This document shows positions 1 to 8,290 of a stretch of 64,000 nt of DNA, piece after piece. This DNA comes from Dyella dinghuensis (lineage in GTDB: Bacteria > Pseudomonadota > Gammaproteobacteria > Xanthomonadales > Rhodanobacteraceae). Position 1 is the first letter of the stretch. Every line of letters starts with the position of its first letter. The translations under genes were made by a program, and so were the position numbers. The notes below the pieces were generated by a model. The model made no database searches. It saw nothing but the letters and a program-made list of their open reading frames with translations, and had not been told where the DNA came from. The DNA lies in the NCBI RefSeq assembly GCF_003977615.1, contig NZ_RYZR01000003.1:620001-684000 (forward strand). The letters are read 5' to 3'.

Positions 1-1374
1 GTGGCCATCGCGATGATGCAAGGCCGAATTCTGCGCGAGCTGCCCGAGCGGTCCACGCAGGTCGGCACGTTGGATCAGTGCTTCCCAATCGAGTGGGCCG
101 CTCATGGGAGCGGCCGGCGCTGTGGAAGCCGCTGGCTTCTCCTGCGTCGGCACAGAAGGAGGTACGGAGGCGGAAGGCCGCGCGGCGGCAGGCGGCGCTG
201 CCGCATGGCTTGGCGACGGAGCTGGCGGACGCGGAACCGGCGCAGCGGCGGAACGCTGTCCACCGCTGGGTGCGGGCGCTGCATCGTCGGATGGACGAAA
301 CGCCAGCATGCGCAGCAACGCCATTTCGAAACCAGTACGCGCATCCGGCGCGAGCGACAAATCGCGGCGGCCGGTCGTTGCAATCTGGTAGTAAAGCTGC
401 ACGTCTTCGGCCGCCATGCGTTCGGCGAGGCTCAGCAGAGTGCTGTCGTCCGCGTCATTGGCTTCCGTTCGATAACCCGGCACCAGCTGGATCAACTGGA
501 TGCGATGCAGTGCGGCCGCAAGATCGTCGAGCACACTGCCGAAATCCGGCGAGTAGGACGCCACGCGCGTGCATTCGGCCATCAAGGCCTCACCATCGCC
601 AGCAGCCAGTGCAGCGAGCAGGCCAAGCACCTGGCCGCGCTCCACGCTGCCGAGCATCGCCCTCACATCTTCCGCTTTCAGCGAACCACCGCCGTAAGCG
701 ATGGCCTGATCGAGCAGCGACAAACCATCGCGCAACGACCCGTCGGCGGCTCGCGCAAGCTCGCCAATAGCCGCGTCTTCGTATTCGATGTGTTCGGCGC
801 CAAGGATATGGCGTATCTGTCCGCCGATCTGATCCGGCAGCAAGCGCTTGAGATTGAAGCGCAGGCAGCGGGAAAGCACAGTCACCGGCAGCTTTTGCGG
901 GTCCGTCGTCGCCAAAAGAAATTTCACGTGCGGCGGCGGCTCTTCCAGCGTCTTCAGCAGCGCGTTGAAAGCCGGCTTGGAGAGCATGTGCACTTCGTCG
1001 ACCAGATAGACCTTGAAGCGGCCGCGCGCCGGAGCGTATTGCGCGTTCTCGATCACTTCGCGCACATCGTCCACGCCCGTGTTACTGGCAGCGTCGATTT
1101 CCAGCAGATCCACGAACCGACCGGCATCCACCGCGGTGCAGACGCTGCACTCGCCACAGGGATCGGCCGATTCACCGCGTTCGCAGTTGAGCGACTTGGC
1201 GAAGATGCGTGCGATGGTCGTCTTGCCCACGCCGCGCGTGCCGGTGAACAGATAGGCGTGATGCATGCGCCCGCTGTCGAGCGCATTGGTCAGCGCGCGT
1301 ACAACGTGTTCCTGTCCGACGAGTTCGGCGAACTTGCGGGGGCGCCACTTACGCGCGAGTACCTGATAAGACAT
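1..1374 (-). CDS. dnaX: DNA polymerase III subunit gamma/tau, C-terminus outside window
   Basis: Clamp-loader ATPase that loads the beta sliding clamp at replication forks. The visible 458 codons start MSYQVLARKWRPRKFAELVG. Walker A GTRGVGKTT lies near residues 45-53, the four zinc cysteines are at about 64, 73, 76 and 79, and the Walker B/DEVH motif is near 127. An Ala/Pro-rich linker follows (plus-strand positions about 110-300), and domain IV/V of tau runs off the left edge. No A-AAA-AAG-type slippery site is visible in the part present, so how a gamma form would arise cannot be judged. The gene reads away from the 4.5S RNA gene, which lies upstream on the same strand. Confidence 0.97.
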   Translation of the reverse strand, partial: MSYQVLARKWRPRKFAELVGQEHVVRALTNALDSGRMHHAYLFTGTRGVGKTTIARIFAKSLNCERGESADPCGECSVCTAVDAGRFVDLLEIDAASNTGVDDVREVIENAQYAPARGRFKVYLVDEVHMLSKPAFNALLKTLEEPPPHVKFLLATTDPQKLPVTVLSRCLRFNLKRLLPDQIGGQIRHILGAEHIEYEDAAIGELARAADGSLRDGLSLLDQAIAYGGGSLKAEDVRAMLGSVERGQVLGLLAALAAGDGEALMAECTRVASYSPDFGSVLDDLAAALHRIQLIQLVPGYRTEANDADDSTLLSLAERMAAEDVQLYYQIATTGRRDLSLAPDARTGFEMALLRMLAFRPSDDAAPAPSGGQRSAAAPVPRPPAPSPSHAAAPPAAARPSASVPPSVPTQEKPAASTAPAAPMSGPLDWEALIQRADLRGPLGQLAQNSALHHRDGH

Positions 1375-1460
1375 GCGTCACGGTCAGTTGGGGGCGAAAC
1401 CCGATTGTGCCAAGTCGGTCAAGGCAAGTCATGCAAACCTTTTCGGCACCCGCAAAAGGC

Positions 1461-1570
1461 GGCGGCCCCGCCAGCCACACCCCGGCACCCGAATCATTCG
1501 CTACCGTTGCTTCCTTCCGGACCTGGCGGGGTTTGCGAACTATCGTCGCGGGGGGACCGACGGGGCCACC
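1461..1570 (-). ncRNA. ffs: 4.5S signal recognition particle RNA
   Basis: Read on the minus strand, this 110-nt stretch folds as one long hairpin. The terminal arms GGTGGCCCCG and GGGGCCGCC pair, and the apical region carries the near-invariant CAGGTCCGGAAGGAAGCA segment that forms the Ffh-binding symmetric loop and GGAA tetraloop. It is the RNA part of the SRP that targets inner-membrane proteins. It lies just upstream of dnaX on the same strand, a common neighbourhood for ffs. The ends are set by the outermost base pairs and may be off by a few bases. Confidence 0.95.
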
Positions 1571-1632
1571 ATAGACGTGCTGAATATTGGTTCAGAGAGG
1601 GATCCTCCCTCCTCGTACCCTTCAATTTCCTA

Positions 1633-1691
1633 CTGCTGCGCCAGCGTCCATGCCGTCGCCTCGTTCAATAACTGGCGGAGAGAGAGGGATT
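1633..1691 (-). repeat. Second copy of tRNA-Ser 3' end plus its downstream flank
   Basis: This 59-bp stretch matches 1820-1878 with three mismatches, at an offset of 187 bp. On the minus strand it begins with the last 19 nt of tRNA-Ser, including the encoded CCA, and continues into about 40 nt of flank. No tRNA body precedes it. The arrangement recalls the rtT repeats behind E. coli tyrT, which also start with 19 nt of the tRNA 3' end. A possible third, more decayed trace (ATCCCTCTCT followed by GAACCA on the minus strand) lies near 1591-1607. Confidence 0.8.
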
Positions 1692-1819
1692 GTTCGGCCC
1701 ATCCATGGACCTCATCCCTCGCTATCGCGAGGGACCAGCCTGCGGCTGTCCAAATTCGTTCCCGACGAATTTGTCGAACCGCGAGGGTTCTCACCCTCTC
1801 TCTTATCCTTAAACCCTTG

Positions 1820-1878
1820 CTGCTGCGCCAGCGTCCAAGCCGTCGCTTCTTTCAATAACTGGCGGAGAGAGAGGGATT
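1820..1878 (-). repeat. First copy of the tRNA-Ser 3' end/flank repeat
   Basis: This copy overlaps the 3' 19 nt of the intact tRNA-Ser (1860-1878) and extends 40 nt downstream of it. It pairs with the copy at 1633-1691, so the repeat period is 187 bp. The intervening 128 bp contains further short inverted repeats, for example CCCTCGC...GCGAGGG around 1718-1735, and no credible gene. Confidence 0.8.
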
Positions 1879-1952
1879 CGAACCCTCGATACGGGGATAA
1901 GCCGTATACACACTTTCCAGGCGTGCTCCTTCAACCACTCGGACATCTCTCC
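1860..1952 (-). tRNA. serW-like tRNA-Ser(GGA): tRNA-Ser(GGA)
   Basis: The minus strand reads GGAGAGATGTCCGAGTGG at the 5' end and CTCTCCGCCA at the 3' end, giving a paired 7-bp acceptor stem with encoded CCA. The anticodon loop is CTGGAAA, so the anticodon is GGA and reads UCC/UCU. The long variable arm (TACGGCTTATCCCCGTA) is typical of class II serine tRNAs, and the T-loop GGTTCGAATCC is intact. Confidence 0.96.
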
Positions 1953-2039
1953 GCACGCACGACTCGTTTGCCGACAATCCAGCGGCAAAGAAGCGGAAGG
2001 ATAACGGTTGCCCTCGACTCAGACAAGAGAGAGACGGCT

Positions 2040-2798
2040 TCAACCTGCGTCGGACCGGGGCGGAGGCGGTGCGATAATCGGCACTCGCTGGCCCGTTCCG
2101 GCGATGCGATAACCGCGTGCGCCCAGCGCAGAACCATCGGCGGCGCTGCCGTAGTGATAGAGCACCAGACGCCTGCGCATCGCAGCGTCGTACTCGCGCT
2201 CGATATCGTCGATGCCGGTATGCGAGGGATTGCCGACCAGTCCGCAATCGTGCGCGATGACTTCATTGCCGCCCGCGTATTGCGACAGCATTTCCGGGAT
2301 CGGCCGCGTATCGCCAGTAAAAGCGAAACTCCCCTGCAAGGCGATTCCAAACGACGTACCAGGACGATGATGCCGCGTTGGAAACACATCGAACCAGAAA
2401 CCGTCGAGCCAGAAACCGCGCGAGCATGGCACCAGGCGAAACGCTTCCCAGTAGTTCACACCACCTTCTGCCAGCACGCCAGGATAATCGGCGATGCGTG
2501 TCTGCAACCATGGAACAAGTGCTGCGTGCGTAAACACGCGCGTTTGCCCACGCAGCGCATCGTTGAACCACAGTCGTGTGAACAAACGCTCCAGACCACC
2601 CACGTGATCCATATGCGTGTGGGTGATGTACAACGCATGCGGCGGTTCACCGTATGAGGCCATATAGCGGTCGAGCGTATCGGGGCCGCAATCGATCAGC
2701 AGCAGTGGCTTGCTGTCGCGCTCTACCACCGCCGAGGACGAACCAAGCTCCACCGCATGTGCGGCCCCTGTTCCAAGAAAGTGCAGATACCAGTTCAT
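2040..2798 (-). CDS. MBL-fold metallohydrolase (RNase Z/PqqB-like)
   Basis: A metallo-beta-lactamase-fold hydrolase of 252 aa. It carries the zinc motif THTHMDH near residue 75 and later metal ligands in FTGDTRP and HDCG. I start it at MNWYLHFLGTGAA (2798), because this ATG overlaps the TGA of the upstream Kdo-kinase gene as ATGA, which implies translational coupling. The LGTGAA opening is shared with RNase Z and related phosphodiesterases. The RNase Z exosite arm is not evident, so the substrate is unknown. The pairing with an LPS kinase may be only operonic. Confidence 0.85.
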   Translation of the reverse strand: MNWYLHFLGTGAAHAVELGSSSAVVERDSKPLLLIDCGPDTLDRYMASYGEPPHALYITHTHMDHVGGLERLFTRLWFNDALRGQTRVFTHAALVPWLQTRIADYPGVLAEGGVNYWEAFRLVPCSRGFWLDGFWFDVFPTRHHRPGTSFGIALQGSFAFTGDTRPIPEMLSQYAGGNEVIAHDCGLVGNPSHTGIDDIEREYDAAMRRRLVLYHYGSAADGSALGARGYRIAGTGQRVPIIAPPPPRSDAG

Positions 2799-3520
2799 GC
2801 GCTGAGAGTACGCTCGTAGCCGTACATGAGGGGTGTCCAAATCTTCTTATCGAAGGGCGCCTCGCCCTCTTCCGCCGCGCCAAGCTTGAACAGGGAACGT
2901 CGCAACCGCTGGAGATTGGCCATGCGCCAGCCTTCTGCGGGTGTACGAATCTGTCCCCGGTCGAAGTCGATCAGATAAAGCGCCGACTCGGCAACCAGAA
3001 TGTTGTGCGCGTTGAGGTCCGCATGCCATACACCCTTGCGATGAAAGCGCGCCACCAGCGCACCCACTTCCTGCGCCAGCTCCGCATCGAATCGCGCGGC
3101 CGCGACGCACTCGGCCACCGTGTGTGTGTTGGCAATACGACGCGTGATCAGGTCGCCGCGATAGTAAAGTCCGGCGCGTTGATAGCGGGCGGCCACCACT
3201 TGCGGCACCGGCAACTCCCACCGCGCGGCGGCTTGCAGCAAACGGAATTCGGCAAAGCAGCGAGTCTCGTCCGCACCGGTCCAGAAGTAACGATCACCCA
3301 TCAACCGGGCGACCATGCCACCACGGCGGTAATGGCGCAGCACACACTCGCCGGCCGGGGTATCGATCAGGGCAACACCGCCACGGCCGCCGGCCTGGGC
3401 GCTCAATGCGCCACGCTCGCGCCAGTGGTCGGGGTCGAACCACGAGGCGTCGACTTGTGGCGACACCGTGGCGTCGAACAGAATCGCACCTTCGGTGTCC
3501 TGGCGCAGTTGCTCGTGCAT
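2795..3520 (-). CDS. kdkA: 3-deoxy-D-manno-octulosonic acid (Kdo) kinase
   Basis: A 241-aa protein-kinase-like fold enzyme of the KdkA/WaaP type, which phosphorylates Kdo in the inner core of lipopolysaccharide. The catalytic loop HADLNAHNILV is at residues 166-176, with Asp168 and Asn173, and the metal-binding DFD follows in LYLIDFDRGQ at 181-190. The C-terminal YERTLSA and overall length fit the family. It is transcribed divergently from the GT9 gene with 46 bp between starts, which suggests a shared promoter region for two core-LPS genes. Confidence 0.88.
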   Translation of the reverse strand: MHEQLRQDTEGAILFDATVSPQVDASWFDPDHWRERGALSAQAGGRGGVALIDTPAGECVLRHYRRGGMVARLMGDRYFWTGADETRCFAEFRLLQAAARWELPVPQVVAARYQRAGLYYRGDLITRRIANTHTVAECVAAARFDAELAQEVGALVARFHRKGVWHADLNAHNILVAESALYLIDFDRGQIRTPAEGWRMANLQRLRRSLFKLGAAEEGEAPFDKKIWTPLMYGYERTLSA

Positions 3521-3566
3521 CGGTGCTGCCGTAGCTCCCTATCGGTTCATTGCCCGGCGATTCTAC

Positions 3567-4598
3567 ATGTCTGATCCTGCATCCATCTGCCTTCTGCGAA
3601 CGTCCGCCATCGGCGACGTCACCCATGTGGTGCCGCTGATACGTACGTTGCAGCAAGCGTGGCCGCAGGCTTCGCTGACCTGGATCGTCGGCAAACTGGA
3701 ACGCAAGCTGGTGGGCGACCTGCCGGGTGTGGAATTCGTGACCTTCGACAAAAGCGCAGGCTGGGCCGGTATGCGTGAGGTCAATGCGGCGCTACGCGGC
3801 CATCGATTCGACGCCTTGCTGCAAATGCAGGTCGCGCTGCGTTCGAACATGCTGAGTCTGGGTATCAAGGCGAAGCGTCGCATTGGCTACGATCATGCCC
3901 GGGCCAAGGATCTGCATGGGCTGGTCATCAACGAACGTATTCCCGCACGCACGGGCGAACACGTCCTGGATGCCATCGGCAGCTTTTGCGAGCCGCTCGG
4001 CTTGAAACAAACCAGTGTGCGTTGGGATATTCCCATTCCCGATGATGCGCACGTCTGGGCGGCGGAGCAGCTACCCGGCGATCAACCGACGTTGTTGGTA
4101 AGCCCAACCTCCAGCCACGCGCTGCGGAACTGGCTACCGGAGCGCTACGCCGCTGTGATGGATCACGCGGCTTCGCGTCAATGGCGTGTGGTGTTGATCG
4201 GCGGCCCTTCTGCCAACGAGCGCATCATGGCGGATGCCGTACTGGCAGCCTGCCGTCACCAACCGCTCGATCTGACCGGCAAGGACACGCTCAAAAAACT
4301 GATGGCGATGTTCTGCCGCGCGCAATTGCTGCTGACGCCAGATTCCGGGCCAATGCACATGGCCAACACGGTCGGCTTGAAGGTGCTGGGACTGCATGCG
4401 GCGAGCAATCCAAACCGCTCCGGCCCCTATTCCGACCGGCGCTGGTGCGTCGACAAATACGACGCGGCGTCGCGCAAATATCTGGGCAAACCCGCGAGCG
4501 AAATCCCCTGGGGCAGCAAAATCGAACGCCCCGGTGTGATGGAGCTGATCGAGGTAAACGACGTCATCGATCGCTTCGAGGCCGCTGCGGCCGTTTGA
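3567..4598 (+). CDS. Glycosyltransferase family 9 (heptosyltransferase-like)
   Basis: A 343-aa GT9 enzyme, the family of ADP-heptose:LPS heptosyltransferases WaaC/WaaF/WaaQ. It opens with ICLLRTSAIGDVTHVVPLIR, the N-terminal acceptor-side motif. The C-terminal nucleotide-sugar domain shows LLTPDSGPMHMANTVG near residue 255 and GLHAASNPNRSGPY. I chose ATG 3567 over an earlier in-frame codon at 3468 because the extra 33 residues read as antisense of kdkA. It probably adds a heptose or other sugar to the LPS core; the exact acceptor cannot be told. Confidence 0.9.
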   Translation: MSDPASICLLRTSAIGDVTHVVPLIRTLQQAWPQASLTWIVGKLERKLVGDLPGVEFVTFDKSAGWAGMREVNAALRGHRFDALLQMQVALRSNMLSLGIKAKRRIGYDHARAKDLHGLVINERIPARTGEHVLDAIGSFCEPLGLKQTSVRWDIPIPDDAHVWAAEQLPGDQPTLLVSPTSSHALRNWLPERYAAVMDHAASRQWRVVLIGGPSANERIMADAVLAACRHQPLDLTGKDTLKKLMAMFCRAQLLLTPDSGPMHMANTVGLKVLGLHAASNPNRSGPYSDRRWCVDKYDAASRKYLGKPASEIPWGSKIERPGVMELIEVNDVIDRFEAAAAV

Positions 4599-4612
4599 AC
4601 ATCCGTTAGCGA

Positions 4613-5011
4613 TTATTTCTGACGGTAATCCTGATACGACTTTTCTTCGACCAACTGCGAACCCAGCTTCACATTGATCTCGCGCTTCACAGCCGCGCGT
4701 TCGTCGTTCTCGAAATACACCGAGCGCGCAAGCTCGATGAACTCCTTGTCGAATTCCTGTGCTTTTTCTTTCAGGCGAATGCGGTCTTCGATGTCCCACA
4801 GGGTTTCGTTCACGGCTAGCAGGCGTGCGCGCTCCTTGCTGATGTCCGTTTGCGAAGCATGATGATTGGCCCATGTCGCATTGAGCAAATTCAGCTCGTT
4901 ATGCACGTTGGCCAATTTCGACTCATCGGTGATAAGGCGCGCTTTGATCTCGAGAATCGTGATCTTGTCGATCAACTCGCCGAAAGACACCGGTACCTGG
5001 ATCAGGCTCAT
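4613..5011 (-). CDS. DUF6165 family protein
   Basis: A 132-aa soluble, charged, largely helical protein beginning MSLIQVPVSFGELIDKITIL and matching the DUF6165 family. The repeated Glu/Lys/Arg heptad-like stretches between residues 30 and 110 suggest a coiled coil. There are no membrane spans or signal peptide. It ends 14 bp from the convergent GT9 gene and lies 73 bp downstream of lpxK on the same strand. A link with LPS glycosylation is an inference from context only. Confidence 0.8.
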   Translation of the reverse strand: MSLIQVPVSFGELIDKITILEIKARLITDESKLANVHNELNLLNATWANHHASQTDISKERARLLAVNETLWDIEDRIRLKEKAQEFDKEFIELARSVYFENDERAAVKREINVKLGSQLVEEKSYQDYRQK

Positions 5012-5084
5012 GACAACCTCGTAACGAAAGACTTTAGCCGGCTCGGGCCGGAATAACGCCTATGATAACGCCGCCGGAAGGCCT

Positions 5085-6065
5085 TTATCGCGTCTTTGAA
5101 CGTATCCGCGTGCTCAATTCGTCGTAAAAAGCGGCCGGAAGCTCCGCTTTGACGGGCACACTCCACCAGTTCGTCTTCGCGAAGCCGCGACATTTGATCG
5201 CATCTTTTTCGGTCATCAGCACCGGCAAATCGTCGCCGAAAGCGAAGTCTTCGGGAACGAACGCGTGATGATCGTCGAATGGATGCGCGATCACGTGAAC
5301 ACCCTGCGCCTCAAGACTCGCGAAAAAACGCTGCGGATTACCGATCGCAGCGACGGCATGCACACGCGTGCCTGAGAAGCTCGTGATCGCTTGCTCGTGT
5401 CCATCGGCCAGCGCACGCGCCACTCCACCGCGAAGCAGCATGAGCACCTCGCCCGCTTGAGGATCGCCGCCATTGCAAACTCGAAAATCAACGACACCCA
5501 GGCGACTTAGCGGTTCGCGCAATGGCCCCGCAGGTAATAGTTGTGCGTTACCGAAACGACGTTCGCCATCGATGACGCAAATTTCGACATCGCGCGCGAG
5601 CCGATAATGCTGCAAGCCATCGTCCGCGATTAGCACATCGCAGCCACTATTCACCAATAGCTGCGCAGCGGCCGGTCTATCGCGCCCGACGGCCACAGGC
5701 ACGCCGGACGCGCGAATCAGTGCAGGTTCGTCACCGACCTCGGAAGGATTCGGCGCATCGCCCAGCAGCATGGGTTCGCGCTGCGTACCGCCGTAGCCTC
5801 GACTCACAACACCCGGCCGATGACCGCGCGCACGAAGCCCTTCGACCAACGCCAACGTAAGAGGGGTTTTGCCCGTGCCACCTGCGGTGATATTTCCCAC
5901 CACGATGACAGGGCACGGCAACCGTACCGCACGAAGCAAACCCCAGTGGTATAGCGCGCGACGAACCGCGATCACTGCACCGTACAAACCCGCAAGCGGA
6001 TAACACCACCAAGGCAGGCGCCCTTTGCCATACCAGCCCGCTTGGAGCGCTTCGGCTAGGGTCAT
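5085..6065 (-). CDS. lpxK: Tetraacyldisaccharide 4'-kinase
   Basis: The 326-aa inner-membrane-associated kinase that phosphorylates the 4' position of the lipid A precursor disaccharide. An N-terminal hydrophobic segment (about residues 19-45) precedes the P-loop GNITAGGTGKTP near residue 57. The motifs RPGVVSRGYGG and DVLIADDGLQHYRL match LpxK. It starts 3 bp after the msbA stop on the same strand, so exbB-exbD-msbA-lpxK is one operon. The kdsB gene that often follows lpxK is replaced here by the DUF6165 gene. Confidence 0.97.
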   Translation of the reverse strand: MTLAEALQAGWYGKGRLPWWCYPLAGLYGAVIAVRRALYHWGLLRAVRLPCPVIVVGNITAGGTGKTPLTLALVEGLRARGHRPGVVSRGYGGTQREPMLLGDAPNPSEVGDEPALIRASGVPVAVGRDRPAAAQLLVNSGCDVLIADDGLQHYRLARDVEICVIDGERRFGNAQLLPAGPLREPLSRLGVVDFRVCNGGDPQAGEVLMLLRGGVARALADGHEQAITSFSGTRVHAVAAIGNPQRFFASLEAQGVHVIAHPFDDHHAFVPEDFAFGDDLPVLMTEKDAIKCRGFAKTNWWSVPVKAELPAAFYDELSTRIRSKTR

Positions 6066-6068
6066 AGA

Positions 6069-7859
6069 TCAGTCGGCGACGATAGCGACAGGACGCTCGT
6101 TAAACTGCATACGGTGCAAGGCAGCGTAGTGCCCACCGATCGCAATCAACTCGGAATGCGTGCCGCGCTCAACGATCTTTCCATGATCCATCACGGCAAT
6201 CTGATCAGCGTGTTCAATGGTCGACAAACGATGCGCGATGACCAGCGTGGTTCGATCTTTCATCAAACGCTGTAGCGCCTGCTGGATCAGGCGTTCCGAC
6301 TCGGTGTCGAGTGCACTGGTCGCTTCATCAAGAACAAGAATGGGCGCATTCTTCAGAATGGCTCTAGCGATGGCGATGCGCTGGCGCTGACCACCCGAGA
6401 GCATGTTGCCGCCCTCGCCAATCTGACTGTGAATGCCTTTGGGCAAGCGCTCGATGAATTCCATCGCATTGGCCGCTTCGGCAGCGGCGATGATTTCTCG
6501 TTCGCTGGCGGCAGCCAGTTCGCCATATGCGATGTTTTCAGCGACGGTACCGTCGAACAATACAACTTGCTGCCCTACCCATGAGATCTGCTTGCGCAGG
6601 GAAGGCAACGTATATGTCTCGTAATCGGCTCCATCGAGCAACACACGGCCGCTACTAGGCTCATTAAAACGCGGCAATAGACTTACCAAGCTGCTCTTGC
6701 CACTGCCCGAGCGTCCCACTAAGGCAGTCACGCTGCCTGACTTACAGTGCAAATCGACAGCAACAAGCGCTTCGGTATTCGTACGCGGATAAATCAAGCC
6801 AACATTGTCGAAATGCAGATCGCCGCGAGTGCGTTCCAGCACATGCGTACCGTGATCCACTTCTGGCGGCGTATCGATAAGCGCGAACAGATTCTCCGCT
6901 GCCGAAATGCCCGTCTGGATCGTCGACTGTACGTTCGACAACCGTTTGAGCGATGACAGCATGCCGCCCATGGCGGTAAGCACGGCGATGAAAACGCCGG
7001 GTGAAATGCTCGCGATTACCGCCGGACGCGACGCCAAAAACACCATGCCCGCCAACGCAAACGAGGCGACGGTCTGAACTGTCGAGCCAGAAAAAGCGCT
7101 CGTCGCGACAATCTTCATATTGAGATAGCGCGCGCGACCCGAAACCTCTCTAAAGCGCTGCGCCGCCTGTTCTTGCCCCGCGTAAATGCGCACTTCGCGA
7201 TGTGCGTCAAGCATTTCCTCAACCGTGCCCGTCACAGAACCCATCATGCCCTGGATACGCCGGCTGATCACGCGATAACGACGGCTCACTGCCGTCGTTA
7301 TCAACACAATGGCGGGCACCAGCACCAGCAACGCGGTTGTGAGATAGAGGCTGGTATGAACCATAACGACAAACATGCCGATAACCGTCACGCCTTCCGT
7401 CACAGCAACTTTTAGCGCATCCGTCGAGGCACCCGCGATCTGCTCGCTGGTAAAGGTAATGCGCGAAACCTGATGGCCGGAATGTTCGTTGCCGAAATAG
7501 GTGACCGGAAGGCGTAGATACGCACCGAATACATCGCGTTGCATGGTCTGCACAACATTGCGCCCGACGTACCCCATCCCATAGTTGCTAACGTAGATGG
7601 CAATGCCACGAACGAGAAAGATCAGGATGATCCAGATCGGCATCCACCGTATGAGATACGGATCTTTCTTAGTCAGAAGGCTGTCCATGATCGGCTGCAG
7701 TTTTTGAGTGAACAGCGCCAACGCGCCACCGTCCACTACGAAACCGATGATGGCAATCAGTAGCACCGGCCAGTATTTCGCCGAGTAGCTGAGCAGCCGT
7801 TTGTAGACGCCCCGACTTTCCGCGTCCCAAAGGGCAACCTTCTTTTTGCGTTCGCTCAT
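6069..7859 (-). CDS. msbA: Lipid A export ABC transporter MsbA
   Basis: A 596-aa fused half-transporter that flips lipid A-core across the inner membrane. Six transmembrane helices fill residues about 28-310. The nucleotide-binding domain has Walker A GRSGSGKSS at 382-390, signature MLSGGQRQRIA at 487-497, Walker B ILVLDEATSALD at 507-518 and the H-loop IAHRLST. Its ATG overlaps the exbD TGA (ATGA at 7856-7859), so translation is probably coupled. Confidence 0.97.
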   Translation of the reverse strand: MSERKKKVALWDAESRGVYKRLLSYSAKYWPVLLIAIIGFVVDGGALALFTQKLQPIMDSLLTKKDPYLIRWMPIWIILIFLVRGIAIYVSNYGMGYVGRNVVQTMQRDVFGAYLRLPVTYFGNEHSGHQVSRITFTSEQIAGASTDALKVAVTEGVTVIGMFVVMVHTSLYLTTALLVLVPAIVLITTAVSRRYRVISRRIQGMMGSVTGTVEEMLDAHREVRIYAGQEQAAQRFREVSGRARYLNMKIVATSAFSGSTVQTVASFALAGMVFLASRPAVIASISPGVFIAVLTAMGGMLSSLKRLSNVQSTIQTGISAAENLFALIDTPPEVDHGTHVLERTRGDLHFDNVGLIYPRTNTEALVAVDLHCKSGSVTALVGRSGSGKSSLVSLLPRFNEPSSGRVLLDGADYETYTLPSLRKQISWVGQQVVLFDGTVAENIAYGELAAASEREIIAAAEAANAMEFIERLPKGIHSQIGEGGNMLSGGQRQRIAIARAILKNAPILVLDEATSALDTESERLIQQALQRLMKDRTTLVIAHRLSTIEHADQIAVMDHGKIVERGTHSELIAIGGHYAALHRMQFNERPVAIVAD

Positions 7860-8287
7860 TTGCCCGTTTCCGACTGCGTCGGCGTCGTGGCGATGGAGAG
7901 ATGAGTAAAGCCAAGTTGACCGAGCGCATCCATGGCGGTGACAACGTTCTGATGCGCTGTCATCGCATCTGCGCGGATGGTGACGGTCTGGTTGCGGTCG
8001 TCACCGGCCACGCTGGCGATGGCCGCTTTCAACGGCTCGACGCCCTCACCCATCACTTCGTCGCTACCCACGTAGAAATGGCCTTCGCGATCCACCATGA
8101 CGGTAACCGCGGGCGGCTGCATATCGCGATCTTCCGCGCTCGCCTGCGGCAACTCCACCTTCAGGCGCGAATGCTGCACGAACGTCGTCGTGAGCACAAA
8201 GAACATCAAAAGCGTCAGCAGCACATCGATCAACGACACCACGTTGATCTCGAAATCATCGTTGCGACGGTCGTTCCCGATACGCAT
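7856..8287 (-). CDS. exbD: Biopolymer transport protein ExbD/TolR family
   Basis: A 143-aa inner-membrane protein with one N-terminal transmembrane helix (about residues 13-35, VSLIDVLLTLLMFFVLTTTF) that carries the conserved Asp of the ExbD/TolR proton channel. A periplasmic domain of about 100 residues follows. It pairs with the adjacent ExbB-like gene (3 bp gap) to make a pmf-driven motor. There is no tonB or tol gene next to it; instead it sits directly upstream of msbA-lpxK, an arrangement known in Xanthomonadales. Confidence 0.93.
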   Translation of the reverse strand: MRIGNDRRNDDFEINVVSLIDVLLTLLMFFVLTTTFVQHSRLKVELPQASAEDRDMQPPAVTVMVDREGHFYVGSDEVMGEGVEPLKAAIASVAGDDRNQTVTIRADAMTAHQNVVTAMDALGQLGFTHLSIATTPTQSETGK

Positions 8288-8290
8288 ACG

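Noticed and set aside
1..400. A programmed frameshift site in dnaX for the gamma subunit
   Set aside because: No A-rich slippery heptamer is visible on the coding strand in the part present; the rest of the gene is outside the window.
1..1671. Long plus-strand open frame of 556 codons at the left edge
   Set aside because: It is the antisense shadow of dnaX, 4.5S RNA and the tRNA-Ser region in GC-rich DNA; the translation is Arg/His-rich with no domain.
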